Shown here: piece by piece, positions 45,604 through 55,915 of the stretch
Layout of the letters: each line of letters opens with the position of its first letter
How positions within the stretch are numbered: position 1 is the stretch's first letter
Source: Eublepharis macularius
Taxonomy: Eukaryota > Chordata > Lepidosauria > Squamata > Eublepharidae
Assembly: GCF_028583425.1 (NCBI RefSeq)
Contig: NC_072795.1
Location: forward strand, 68,400,001-68,464,000
Length of the DNA: 64,000 nucleotides
Direction of reading: 5' to 3'
Notes under the pieces: model-generated
The model's database searches: none
The model's input: only the letters and a program-made list of their open reading frames with translations
Told to the model about the DNA's origin: nothing
Position numbers and translations under genes: made by a program

Positions 45604-46613
45604 CGTCCCGAAAGAGCTCCACCATCCGCATATATAACTGTGCATGGAAAGCCTTCCATAGATGGTGCAGACGTAAGAAAGTGTCACCTCTGGATCCGAC
45701 TGTCCACTCCATTCTGGGGTTCCTGCAGGAGGGCCTCGACAAGGGACTTAGACCAGCCACCCTCAGGAGACAGGTTGCAGCCATAGGATCGGTCTGGACC
45801 AAAGACGGAGGAACCTCGCTAGCGTCTCACCCGCTCGTTAGGAGATTCCTCAGGGGGGCCACGCTGTTGAGACCCCCACCGGTCCATCATTTTCCTACTT
45901 GGAGACTCAACGTAGTACTCTCCGCCCTGACCAAACCACCATTCGAGCCGGTGAGAAGCGTATCCCTCAGATGGCTGCGGATCAAGACGATCTTTCTGGT
46001 CGCCATTACTTCGGCCCGCAGGGTATCGGAGTTGAGTGCCCTCTCGGCCCGTCCAGACCTGTGTGTCTTCCACAGGGATAAGGTGGTTTTGAGGACAGAC
46101 CCTATCTTTCTACCCAAGGCGTATTCCACTTTCCATCGTTCTCAAGAGATCAACTTGCCATCATTCTGCCCGAATCCCAAACACCGTAGGGAGCGAGAAT
46201 GGCACACTCTGGACGTGAGGAGGTCGCTCAAGGTGTACCTGATCAGAACGGAAGATATTCGACAGACGGACGCCTTGTTCATCAATATCTCACAACCAAA
46301 AAAGGGTCAACGCATGTCCGCCTCAGCGATCGCGTACAGTATTAGATCTTGTATTACGGAAGCCTACAAAGCACAGCGGATCGAAATACCAGCCGGAATA
46401 ACTGCCCACTCAACCAGAAGCGCAGCCACCAACGCAGCTCTGAGAAGGAGCGCCTCTGCGGAGGATATCTGCAAGGCGGCTACGTGGGCATCTTTAACTA
46501 CATTCATCAGACACTACCACCTCCACACCCGTGCCTCGGCGGACGCGGCCTTCGGGAGAAGAGTGCTTCAACATGTGGTGGAAGACGAAGATACACTCCC
46601 ACCCAGATCGTAA
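45540..46613 (+). CDS. DIRS tyrosine recombinase ORF (domain part)
   Basis: The open frame extends from 43746 to 46613; the recognisable recombinase occupies roughly the last 350 codons. It has a SAM-like N-terminal part (TIRIYNCAWKAFHRWC, GLRPATLRRQVAAI) and the catalytic set: Arg in TSARRVSEL, the HSTRSAAT box with His and Arg, and Tyr in RHYHLH. The enzyme would insert a circular DNA form. The start shown is where homology begins, not a proven start codon. Confidence 0.85.
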   Translation, partial: EIERNLLQREGLPPGVIDTLLASRKSSTIRIYNCAWKAFHRWCRRKKVSPLDPTVHSILGFLQEGLDKGLRPATLRRQVAAIGSVWTKDGGTSLASHPLVRRFLRGATLLRPPPVHHFPTWRLNVVLSALTKPPFEPVRSVSLRWLRIKTIFLVAITSARRVSELSALSARPDLCVFHRDKVVLRTDPIFLPKAYSTFHRSQEINLPSFCPNPKHRREREWHTLDVRRSLKVYLIRTEDIRQTDALFINISQPKKGQRMSASAIAYSIRSCITEAYKAQRIEIPAGITAHSTRSAATNAALRRSASAEDICKAATWASLTTFIRHYHLHTRASADAAFGRRVLQHVVEDEDTLPPRS

Positions 46614-46629
46614 GGCACTGCTTTAGGAG

Positions 46630-46721
46630 CACCCAAGATGTCCTCCGCCTCAGAGGGAGAACGGCCCCTTGGATACTCACCGTGAAGGGTCCTTCTCCTC
46701 TGAGGACAGGAGGACATCTTG
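46630..46721 (+). repeat. DIRS internal complementary region
   Basis: 46630-46662 is the reverse complement of the left outer end (41582-41614). 46661-46721 is the reverse complement of the right outer end (47077-47135). The two halves meet at 'gagaacggcc', i.e. the joined right and left ends of a circle. This is the hallmark of DIRS-1-type elements, where the region is thought to template completion of the ends. Confidence 0.92.
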
Positions 46722-46974
46722 CCCGCCCACGATCTTCGTCATATTGGCACTCCTCTCCGCATTGTCGTACTCTGCTTCTGTCTGATCGCGTAGGAGCCGA
46801 AGGGACACACTTGTTGGCTCTCACGCTCACTCTAACAATAAGTTACCTGTTAATTCTTGCATGCTGTTCGTATTTACTTATTTGATTATATTGATGTTTT
46901 CTATCTCACTCCTGTTGGGGTCTAGTTTTTTGATCTTTCCACAGTCTGTGTGGTACTGCTGGGGGGAGTCACCC

Positions 46975-47131
46975 GAACTGGGAAACCAAGGGTGATCCCA
47001 CCCACAAGGGAAGAGGAAGAAAGATGTTTCATTTCCTGCCTCCCCGATTGGACGGTGGGAATCACCCAAGATGTCCTCCTGTCCTCAGAGGAGAAGGACC
47101 CTTCACGGTGAGTATCCAAGGGGCCGTTCTC
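46975..47131 (+). repeat. DIRS right inverted terminal repeat and extension
   Basis: 46975-47079 pairs with the left repeat. The extension 47080-47131, from 'tgtcctcagaggagaagg' to 'gggccgttctc', matches only the internal complementary region. Confidence 0.92.
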
Positions 47132-47221
47132 GAAGCGGATTGGGAAGACGCGCCCTTGGGACAGGGAAAACCTGAAAAAATTGGAGCATGTGGAAGCAGC
47201 CCAGATTGAAGATGAGTTTTA

Positions 47222-48340
47222 ACTAGTTGGTTGATTTATGTAGCCACATATGAGTCTCCAAGGGGATCAGCCCAGTCTCTGGTCTAAGGAAGGGCATTCA
47301 GGATAGATCGCTGGACTCCAAGGATCTTTTGCAGGAACTTGGATTGTACCACTTCTAGTGAGCGTCTTTCTTTGTAGATACAGAGCTGAGAACCATATAA
47401 GACCTGAGATACCTGATTGCTGCCGGTATAAAGGAGGCTCCTTTTGTGAAGTAGAATCTTAAAATGGTGGAGGATACTCTGTGGGCAACCTCTGCAGCAT
47501 GCAATGCCTGAGCTCTCCAATATCCAGATGACTGGAAGACTATTCCAAGATATTTAAAGGTTTTTGTTTATTTGATCTTGTGGCCCTCTATTTGCCATCT
47601 ACGAATTCAATTTTTTCGGTAAATTTGGTTTTGATAGTTTATCGCAAGCTGCTCTTCTTTACACTACATGTTGAAGGCATGGAGGGCTCTCCTGAGGGCC
47701 ACTTGTGAATAAGATAAGATGGCAGTATCATCTGCGTATAATAAAGCAGGAATCGTTTTGTCAGCAAGCTCTGGCAAATGCAAGCTTGGATTTCTTAGAT
47801 GTTGCACCAAGGAGTTAATAAAGTAGTTAAAATGTAGAGGGGCCAGGATACAATCCTACTTAACTCCTTTGTCAAGTGGGATCTTATTGGAAAGTTGGCC
47901 TTGAGGACTGCATCTTACTTTTAGTAAATTTCTTTCAGCAAGTGGTTAAGCATATAAAGTCTTTTGTCTATTGAGGCATTCTCAAGCTTGGCCCAGAGCC
48001 TGTTCCTGGAAATGCTGTCAAATGCTGCCTTAAAGTCCACAAAAGTGGCATAGATTGCTCCATTTGGTTTAGAGCTGTACTTCTCCAGAAGATGGTACAA
48101 AATCAGACACTGGTCTATGGTGGAGCTGCCAGCTCTGAAGCCTGCTTGCTCATCCATCAGTATGCTTTTTTGATCTAACCAATCAAGGAGTTTCCAGTGT
48201 AAGTATCTTGAATATAATTTACTAACAACACCAAGGAGACTAATTTGTTGGTACTTGGTGGGGTTTGATTTTTCTCCTTTCTTCTATATTGGAACAATAA
48301 TTGCAAGACCCCAAACTGAGGGGATGCAGACCAACAGATT
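47222..48340 (-). mobile_element. Non-LTR reverse transcriptase fragment (LINE)
   Basis: On the minus strand the frame at 48157-47921 reads DEQAGFRAGSSTIDQC and FVDFKAAFDSISR, reverse transcriptase blocks with the FDSI form of motif A. A second frame (47520-47284) has SQLCIYKERRSLEVV and FLQKILGV. The AGFR...STIDQ form differs from the L2 elements elsewhere in the window and fits the I/Vingi or R4 side of LINE diversity; the clade is not certain. It is broken by frame changes and truncated at both ends; the left edge lies close to the DIRS element. Confidence 0.75.
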
Positions 48341-48344
48341 AATG

Positions 48345-48453
48345 TGAGTCTGAGCCTGCTGGTGCGGGGAGGGCGGAATAAAAATCAAATTGATCGATCG
48401 ATCGAATAGATGAATGAATGAATGAATGAATGAATGAATGAATGAATGAATGA
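48345..48453 (+). repeat. L2-type LINE tail with (GATC)n and (GAAT)n arrays
   Basis: 'ctgagcctgctggtgcgggg' and 'agggcggaataaaaatc' form the L2-like 3' hairpin and tail. They are followed by four GATC-type units and about ten GAAT units. Inserted beside or into the older LINE fragment to its left. Confidence 0.8.
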
Positions 48454-49359
48454 AAGTGCAGTGAGCATTTGGGCCCACCAATCAAAATTACATTTTATCA
48501 TCTCTGGAGATATATCATTTCCAAGATCCTTACAGATTGCAATTGGTTATTAATCTTTGGCAAGCCTCTCTCTTTCAACTTCACCCCCCATCTCCAATAT
48601 GGGGAGATTAATACTTAAAGGGCTTCTGTAAGGATTACTGTGATAAAGTACTTTGGATGCTGAAAGCCCTATACAAATGCTATGTATTATACACACCTGT
48701 GATCTGATAGCTACAGACAGAGATAGATACTTCCAAGGCACAGTTGTGAGGGACATCCCAATCTTCCCTAGAGCTGAGCCATGTTGTTAGGAAGGTTAAC
48801 CAGAAGGAGATGAAACTTAGAAACAATATAAATATTGGCATAGTTGATGTTCAAGATGGACAAGAGACACTGACCACTGACCTCTTTCCTGAGAATTAAG
48901 CATTAAACTCCTCGGATTTCAGGCTGAGAGGAAATGTTTCCTGTTACAGAGAGCATGGAAAGGGGGGACATTATACAATCAGACCAGAAAATGGTACAGG
49001 ACAGCAGTGGTGAAGGGGGGGGGTGGCATGATTTTCCTATGGTGAATAATTAAGATGTTTTTTGAGGGGAAACACTAGTCTGAAGGAGTTTTGTGGAGTT
49101 TTGAATGGTTTGGAGGGAGTGGGTTGCTGCTGGTTGATAATTTGATCTGTGCTTTCAGATTGAAGAACATGGCTCTTCGGTAGCATCACACACCTGTTGC
49201 CAATTTTGGTTGGTATGTTGGTTGCAGTACTTCCTTGAAAAGCATGATTTGGCCATGGTTATCTTCCCTTTGCTCATTGACTGCAATGAACTGTGTGTGG
49301 GAAGACTGTTGAGAAGCTTGAATGAAAGCAAAATGCAGAGAAGTTACTTGCCCTTGCAA
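48454..49359. other. Intronic stretch, nothing recognised
   Basis: Mixed composition with short frames only. Confidence 0.5.
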
Positions 49360-49940
49360 ATGATATCACCGGTCCTTAAAAATAGCTACACTAGCTGCTG
49401 ATCCTCTTTGGGGCTCAATTCAAACTGCTGATTCTTACTGAAAAACCCTAATCAGTGTTGAACCAGGTCATTTAAACATCCTCCTTCTTCCATGTGGCAC
49501 AGACCATCAGCTAAGATCTGCAAGCGAGACCTTATGAAGTAGACCTGCCTCTTGAGTTGCGGCATCTTGACTGTACATCTTGGCTGTACACCATCAGTTT
49601 GCTTGGTGCTGAACCTCTTTTGAACTTTAGTTAGCAGGCCAAGGCTTTCTTTTCCCATAGACCTTTTATCAGTAATTTTTGGGGGGGTTTATTGCTCTTT
49701 ATTGGTTTTATTGCTTCCTATTGACCCTTACAATCTGTATTGATTCTTTATTGACAGATGTAGTCTGTAAATTATTATTTTAATATCTTAATGAACTGGA
49801 TTTTAGTTTTGATGTATGTTTATTTTACTTTCTTGCATTTGTAATTATTGGATTATAAAAAAGCTTGTATGGCTGCTTCTTCAAATGCTTTTGAGACAGA
49901 GGATATGAGTTTCCAAATAAATAAATAAATAAATTCAAAA
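49360..49940 (+). repeat. Degenerate LINE 3' end with AAAT tail
   Basis: A long T-rich untranslated-like region (49680-49900) ends in 'tccaaataaataaataaat' at about 49935. The upstream part contains a decayed stretch resembling the C-terminal LINE region (LLILT-like). The clade is not assignable. Confidence 0.5.
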
Positions 49941-50184
49941 TACTGAGTTCAGGGACATTCAATTAAGTTAATTCATATTCAGCTTCAGGACTAATGAAAT
50001 AATGTATTTCCTCATATGAGGCATAATGAGCTTGAGGATTTCTGTATCACATGTTGTGGTGACAGCCAGTAACTTAGATGTCATTTAAAGAAAGCTTTGC
50101 CGATTTGTGTATCAACAACTCTGGTTACCTTCTCTAATTGGAACCGTTTGGTACAGAAGCTACACAGTGTTGTAAATCAGATGC
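49941..50184. other. Intronic stretch, nothing recognised
   Basis: Short AT-rich interval without recognisable content. Confidence 0.45.
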
Positions 50185-50415
50185 TGAAATAAGCCATTGG
50201 GGGGCTGCCATCACTCTCCTCCCCTGCTTATGGGCTTGCTTGGGGCATCCAGATGGCTACTGTATGAAGCAGAATGCTGGATCAGATGGGCCCTTGATCT
50301 GTTCCAGCAAGGCAATTCTTGTCATTTTCTGGTGCAGAAATAATAATAACAGTGTGCATATGTAACGCTCTTCCAGACGGATCAGTGCCCCACTCAGAAC
50401 ACTGTGCTCCAATGC
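50185..50415. repeat. Dispersed repeat followed by a MIR-like SINE fragment
   Basis: 50245-50310 has 'atgctggatcagatgggccc' and 'ttgatctgttccagcaagg', a common vertebrate dispersed motif. 50338-50408 is a minus-strand 3' fragment of the MIR-like family ('aataataataacagtgtgca', 'cagtgccccactcagaac'). Confidence 0.6.
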
Positions 50416-50965
50416 AATGACGTTTACAGAAGTAACTATTTTGAACAAGAAAGAGAAGAGCTAAACTAGACAACTTCATGTTTGTCAAGCCACCAAAACA
50501 CTTTCCCCAAGTACAAATAAGGAGATCCATTCCATCATCTTGAAATGTGTCCAGAATATATGGGGCGACCAATGCCTTGAAGTGCAGTGATGATGGAGCA
50601 ATATATTGGCCAAAGTGGAGGGGCGGGGGAGAAAGCGGAGCCCAAGACAGTTAGTAGGATGGGAGCAGTAATAGCAGGAGAAAGAAGCAACAGCACAAGT
50701 CAGCTGAATGGCAAACCTCAATAAAGTGAGAGGCATGACCCCAGTGGTAAAACATTCTTCAAGTTAAATGGGAACAGCTGCTTTCTCTGGGAGCCGCTTT
50801 GAATAGGCAGGCTCAGATCCTTGGGATTTAAGGCTTGATGAAGGAGAAAGACATGAAAGGCAGCGTTATTTGTTCAGATTCATAGCGATGCACATCCAGG
50901 ATTCCAACTGCTAACACAGCCCCGTTAACACAGCTTTGATTTCAAAGGGTGCTTCCAAATATAGC

Positions 50966-51442
50966 TCAGCCCCCTCCCCTTCCAATAAGCTTAGTGCAGC
51001 ACTTTGAGCTAGGAAACTTATTCTGCATTTGACTGACAGTTGCTTCTGAATGACCCATAGGGGTTATGGCTTGTGAAGATTTGTTGCAGTTGCTGCGCAT
51101 GATGTTTTCTGCATGTGGTTTCAAGAGAACATGGAAGTACTCTTGATGTAAGAAACGTGTTAATCCTTGAAGCAATAATGGGTCAGATGAGCCATTGACA
51201 AAATAGTAGAGTGGACTAAATTGTCTGTCAGCAGAATGAAACTCTCCTGCCTGTATCCTTCTCCGCAGCCCACTGATCTCCACAAAATGTCGCTCCTGGG
51301 GATAGGGACATGAGGAGGGTCTGCAATGGGAAAGGGGAAGTGATAGAAATTGCCAGGTTAGTCTGGATCCAGCCCAGTGTGAGCTACTACCCTGTAATGA
51401 AATCCATGGTGGATTTAAGTCCAGTAGAACCTTAGAGACCAA
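50966..51442 (-). CDS. Unrecognised 158-codon frame with exon-like left edge
   Basis: The minus-strand frame contains VEISGLRRRIQAGEFHSADR followed by FSPLYYFVNGSSDPLLL and TRFLHQEYFHVLLKPHAENI, a protein-like composition with balanced charged, aromatic and aliphatic residues. On the minus strand a pyrimidine-rich tract 'cacttcccctttcccattg' and 'cag' ends at 51321, just before the plausible coding part, and looks like a splice acceptor. A second AG ('tatccccag') lies about 25 bases further in. I found no donor or partner exon and do not recognise the protein. It could be an exon of an antisense gene, an old retrocopy or part of an unnamed repeat: a 32-base stretch near its 3' end recurs at 58748-58779. 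The function is not known. Confidence 0.35.
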   Translation of the reverse strand: MVSKVLLDLNPPWISLQGSSSHWAGSRLTWQFLSLPLSHCRPSSCPYPQERHFVEISGLRRRIQAGEFHSADRQFSPLYYFVNGSSDPLLLQGLTRFLHQEYFHVLLKPHAENIMRSNCNKSSQAITPMGHSEATVSQMQNKFPSSKCCTKLIGRGGG

Positions 51443-51532
51443 CTAGATTTCCAGGGTGCAAGCTTTCGAGAGTCAAAGCTCGAAAGCTCACACCTTGAAA
51501 ATCTAGTTGGTCTCCACAATGCTACTGGACCT
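51418..51532. repeat. Palindromic dispersed repeat
   Basis: The arm 'agtccagtagaaccttagag' and 'accaactagattt' pairs with 'aaatctagttggtct' and 'atgctactggacct'. The tips 'aagctttcgag' and 'ctcgaaagct' surround a short loop. Single arms of the same family occur at 54975-55035 and 55868-55915. Confidence 0.8.
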
Positions 51533-52716
51533 GATTCTTGCTCTTCTACTGCAGACCAACATGGCTACCCACCTGAAACTATCTCCATGGTGCATTTAAG
51601 TGTTTCTCCCAACTTTGAGTGTCATTGTACTTGATATCCCCTTGACCTTCTATCTAGACATTATTCAGTAGATTTGTGAGCAGTCTTTGGATTTCCCATC
51701 TATGAATGCAGGAGAGAAAGTTGATGGTGCTTATTAGCCCTCTTGACCCACGTTCTTCTACAGATTATTGAATTTAAGAAGAAGATCCTTCCCTGTAAAT
51801 ATGTACTTCCTGCTCATTTCAGTCACACCTTTTATTCATTGCAAGGTCACCTGGTTTTCAGTGTTTGGAACCATCCTAAGGTAAATAGACTCCTTGGTTT
51901 ATTTTGCTTCAGCAGTCTCTAGTGGGGGGGAACATTGTTTGGAACATATTAGCTATGGAGATCAAGTCTTCCTTTTGCTTTACTCTGATTCAGCTGGTTA
52001 TACTTGGAGATAATTTAGCTCAGTAAAACCCAGAGGGAAGACTTTCCAGACAAGGCTGTCTTCCAGACAGCATTACTATTCTTTTTTTTACTTCCCTTTG
52101 TTACTGTTTTTTAATTGTTGCCTCACAACTTTGTTGCCTATCCCTCGCTGTCCCAGTGTTTCTCTTTTTCCTAAGCTCATTCCGAAACCTGTTTTCCTCT
52201 AACCTTTTTTTTTTTTAAATGGCTTGATTTAATTTTTCCATAATGCCCACGCTGTTTCTCATTGCTTTGCCTACCTTGCCATTTTGTTTTGGTGCACAGT
52301 GGGCGGTGCCCTTTTTTAATGGCATGCTAGCGATATATTGAACCAGTGATATACCACTCATGCACTAGACAAACCAGCAATGGCCAACTGGAAACAATCA
52401 GCCAATTCTCTCCTCCTGGAACATTCTTTCTGGGAGTACACCCAAGCGCCATGCCTGGACGCCATTTTCAAGCCCTGTGAGCACTGTATACTGGGTTCTT
52501 TCTCAACATGCAATCTATAGAGAAAGGCAAGCCTGTGGGAGTACCTGTGGAGAAAGAGAAAATATTGCCTTGCTATTGATCTGAGATGAGAAGTTTTGGG
52601 GAGCTTCTTATCACCTGTGCCCTCCCTCTTTCCTCCAGAAGAATGCCCTCTACAGAAACTGCAGAAACCAATGGAAGGGACACATTCCAGCAATGGCCCA
52701 GCAGTATGACTGATCT
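51533..52716. other. Intronic stretch, nothing recognised
   Basis: 51533-51590 continues the palindromic repeat family ('cttctactgcagaccaacat', 'ggctaccc'). The rest is AT-rich with unsupported short frames. Confidence 0.45.
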
Positions 52717-52800
52717 ATTCAGGGCTTTTTTCTGGTGGTACTCACTGGCACTGAGTACCAGCAGCTTTTGGGAGGCTATCCCAAGTCCTGAGGGGGGAAC
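52717..52800 (+). repeat. hAT-like terminal fragment
   Basis: 'cagggcttttttctgg' at about 52719 resembles the terminus of the elements at 574-886 and 24976-25105. The following 'actcactggcactgagtacc' is different, and no right terminus or target duplication was found. Confidence 0.4.
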
Positions 52801-52849
52801 TGGTGGAAATCAGTGCAACCATATGTATGAGTGTATATGTGTGTGTGCA

Positions 52850-53060
52850 TGTGTAAAGTTTCTTCAAGTCACAGTTGACTTATGGCAACCTCATTGGGTT
52901 TTCAAGGCAAGAGACGTCCAGAGGTGGTTTGCCATAGCCTGCCTCTGCATAGTGACCCTGGACTTCCTTAGTGGTCTTCTATCCAAGTATTAATGAGGGC
53001 CAGCCCTGCTTAGCTCCTGAGATGTGATGAGACTGCGCTAGCCTGGACCATCTAGGTCAG
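52850..53060 (-). repeat. 5S rRNA-derived SINE, copy 2 (fullest)
   Basis: The right part is the complement of a 5S head: 'ccctgcttagctcctgagat' and 'gtgatgagac', with 'cttctatccaagtattaat' upstream. The left part is the body: 'aagtcacagttgacttatgg', 'caacctcattgggttttcaa' and 'gaggtggtttgcca'. This body is shared with 58955-59150. Confidence 0.88.
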
Positions 53061-53539
53061 CAACTTTTTAAAAAACAAAAAGTACTAGGTCTATTTAAAA
53101 GTTCATGATTAATGGTTCACAAATCAGAATGCAGTTATGAAAGCATTTTTATATTAATGATCATTTACTGAAGCAGAATTGGTTTCAATATTAACCATCC
53201 TCCACCTGCTCTTTTTGTAAATGAAATTTGTACACAGTAATAATGAATTCCATCTTGATATGAGGAGTATAAGCACAGCAAAATTATTTATTGATGAACA
53301 GAAAGGGGCAGCAAAACAGCGCAAGGGTGCTTTGAAGAACCTCAACAATAACCTTCCAAAGCAATATCACTTTCATCTTGCCATTGGCCATGATCATAGC
53401 TATGCTGAATTCCTTAACTACTGCTCTCTGTAATTCAAAAAAGGAAGGACAGCACAGCCAATGAAAACAACCAAACATAGGAAAGCAGCTAATCAGTCAA
53501 AAGCCAGATACATCCACCTGCACAGGGCCTTCTGTAGGT
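53061..53539. other. Intronic stretch, nothing recognised
   Basis: AT-rich. Frames on both strands (53221-53433, 53154-53348, 53284-53478) overlap and show no domain. Confidence 0.45.
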
Positions 53540-54040
53540 TCCTCCCTTCAAATGGACAAAATCAACAGCTGCCCGTACATGCATGTTTTCTGTTGTGGCC
53601 ACCCCCTGATAGAATGGCCACCTGAAGAGGTCAGGAAAGCTCCTACTCTCCTGGCTTTCCACAAACTGTGCAAAACCAAATTATTCAAAAGGGCTTTCTT
53701 ACACAGGTAATAAAGCTGTGCTATAAGGAAATGGTTTGGAGAAGTTCTTTGGTAAAATGCTAGGGACTGTAAACTATACTACTGTGTACTGTCTGTATAC
53801 TCCTTTAGAATAGTTTCTGTGTCATTTAATAAGTCATGTAAAATTGCTTATGTTTTGTTTCAGTATTGTTTCAGTTCTGCATCAGATTTCGGGTTTTATT
53901 TCAAATTTTAGCAGTCCATACCCTATTGCATTGTTCATTGAATGTCTCAGCCATTGATCATACTGACTTACACTGTGTAGTCTGCCTTGAGTTTCAGTGA
54001 GAAAAGTGGACTATAAATAACAATAGCAGCAACAACAATA
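53540..54040 (+). repeat. LINE 3' end, L2/CR1-like
   Basis: The decayed C-terminal coding part (53605-53700) reads roughly EEVRKAPTLLAFHKLCKTKL then FKRAF, the usual last segment of L2/CR1 proteins. A T-rich untranslated region follows, ending 'gtggactataaataacaata'. No reverse transcriptase remains. Confidence 0.65.
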
Positions 54041-54593
54041 GTGCAGCAGTGCAAGTACAACCCCCATCCCTCAAATGCCACAAACTGAACAATCTGTAAA
54101 GGAAGCTAGAACACATACATGGGAAGGGCCATGTGAAAACCAGCAGTGTGGAATGACTGGCCCGAATGTGCTGTGATTGGAGGCACTCCAGAGGCGAGGA
54201 AAACATCAGTCAATGCTGCTGTCTGGTAGATGCCAATGTGATGGGGGAGATAATTCAGAACAGCATAGAAAGTTAGAACAGTGAAAGAGGAGAAAAGCCA
54301 ATTAAAATGAAGTGTTTGACTCCAGTCTTATTTTGGCTAATATACAAAAATTCAGTAAACACAAACAAATGCAGGAAGCCGGAGAAAATGATTAGATTAA
54401 AATTGATGGTGATAGTTATTTCTATTGTATCTGCTCTGATTTGGTCAGAGAATATGAAAACAAACCACAGAACTGCCATGAGGGATCCAAGCAAGTCACA
54501 GAATAACTAAACATACCAGGGGAAGAATAATTGGAATCAAAATCATTTTAAACTACTGGGTTTAGTAGTTAGAGTTGGGAGTTGGGTTGCCAA
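54041..54593. other. Intronic stretch, nothing recognised
   Basis: AT-rich sequence with short unsupported frames on both strands. Confidence 0.45.
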
Positions 54594-54795
54594 CCTTTAG
54601 GTGGGATTATGGAGATCTCAGATCTGTAATTACAACTCATCTCCAGACAACAGAGATCAGTTCCCTTGGAAAATGGCTGCTTAGAAGGGAGGGCTCTATG
54701 GCATTATACCCACTGAGATTCCTTCCTTCCCTAAACCCTCCCCAGGCTACACCCTCAAATCTCTAAAAATTTTCCAATTTGGAGGTGGAAACCCT
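54594..54795. repeat. Non-autonomous element with gggttgcc-type inverted ends
   Basis: The left end 'gggttgccaacctttagg' pairs loosely with the right end 'ggaggtggaaaccct'. The body has 'atctccagacaacagagatc', 'aaaatggctgcttagaagg' and 'ctatggcattatacccac'. A second, older copy is at 26600-26815. DNA-transposon ancestry is inferred from the inverted ends; no target duplication was established. Confidence 0.65.
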
Positions 54796-55859
54796 AGATG
54801 TGAGTCAGACAAACCCAAGGGGAAATGATGTGCCTTTCTAAAGGCAAGAGTGCAGTATGGTTATAGAGGCCCAAGTTCCTCCTCATACTATACAATCAAA
54901 ATTATAGGGAAGGCTATGAAAAAAAATCCTCAGACTGTTCAGAAACCATAAAGAAAATGGGGTACGTTTGTTATAGCAAAATGAAAAGGAGTCTTGTGGT
55001 ACCTTAAAGGATAACAGAGTTGTTGTTGCCTATGTGTTATGTCAGTCTGTATTCTGGCTCAAATGACTCACATGACACCTTTATTGGGTTAGAAAATGGC
55101 CACAATTTTATTGATTACATCTTGATGGAGCATTGGCCAGGCATCTGGGCTCGGATCCCCGTTGGCATCGGAGGGCCATCCTGCCGACTGATGCATCCTC
55201 CGCCAGCCCCGTGCTGGCCCACCGTAGCAAGTGTCATCCGCCGCCAGCACATGCCAGGCAGTCTTCTCTTCCCAATCCGTTGGGGTGAGCAGACCTGTGG
55301 CCCACTCACCTTATTGGGATCCGGTCCAATGCCACAAAACCGCCACTGGAGGAGAGCTGGAGGCCTGACTCCCATCTAAGCTCCAACTGCTGCAACCCAA
55401 AAAGTTGCAGCCACTTCCCTCCCCTAGGGGTTCCCAACTTTGATGACCAGAGGAAGGCAAAAATTCCCAAGCAGCCCTGGCCAATCTGGCCCCTTGTGGG
55501 AAAAAAATCCTTCCTGGCCCCCGCAGGTGACCGGCTCAATTGGCCCTGGGGAATCTCTGCCGGGACTCCAAAGGGGGCCCCACTGCATCCCCTAGCTCCA
55601 AGCTCCTGCTGCGCCGCTCATCCTGATGTTGTTTCCAGTCGTTTGGAATCATACCCAGGGGGATGCCGCATTTGCAGCTAGATCAAACAACGTTAGTGCC
55701 TTCTCTTACCACAGACACTGGGAGGAATGGTGTCGACCATGAAGCAGGACTGGAGGTGGGCTGGGTGCTCCGCCCCATCCTGGCCGACCTGCCTCCACTG
55801 CATCCTTCACAACAGCGACAACCCAGCCCGCCAGTAAGTCAGTGAGCGTCTCTTATTGT
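54796..55859. other. Intronic stretch with a GC-rich block
   Basis: 54975-55035 is one arm of the 51418-51532 repeat family ('ggtaccttaaaggataacag'). 55130-55830 is GC-rich with scattered CpG and frames on both strands but no recognisable protein. It may be an unnamed repeat; nothing supports an exon. Confidence 0.4.
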
Positions 55860-55915
55860 AGAACAAAATTCGAGTCCACTAGCACCTTAGACCAACAAAA
55901 TTTTCAGGGGATAAG
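55860..55915 (+). repeat. Single arm of the 51418-51532 repeat family
   Basis: 'cgagtccactagcaccttag' then 'accaacaaaattttcagggg' matches the arm consensus; the inverted partner is absent. Confidence 0.6.

Larger units (their letters stand above)
41582..47131 (+). mobile_element. DIRS-type tyrosine-recombinase retroelement, looks whole
   Basis: 5.55 kb. Parts in order: left inverted end (41582-41703), gag-like frame, reverse transcriptase/RNase H frame, tyrosine recombinase frame, an internal complementary region (46630-46721) and the right inverted end (46975-47131). Both ends carry GTTCTC (41582 and 47126), and there is no target duplication; both fit integration by a tyrosine recombinase through a circular intermediate. 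The inverted ends are nearly identical over about 105 bp and the frames are long, so the insertion looks young. It looks whole; no breaks were counted. DIRS elements are known from lizards, frogs and fish but not from birds or mammals. It sits in the sense orientation within NEURL1 intron 1. Confidence 0.93.

Noticed and set aside
52586-52993. 135-codon plus-strand frame
   Set aside because: It crosses a hAT-like end and a 5S-derived SINE; no domain.
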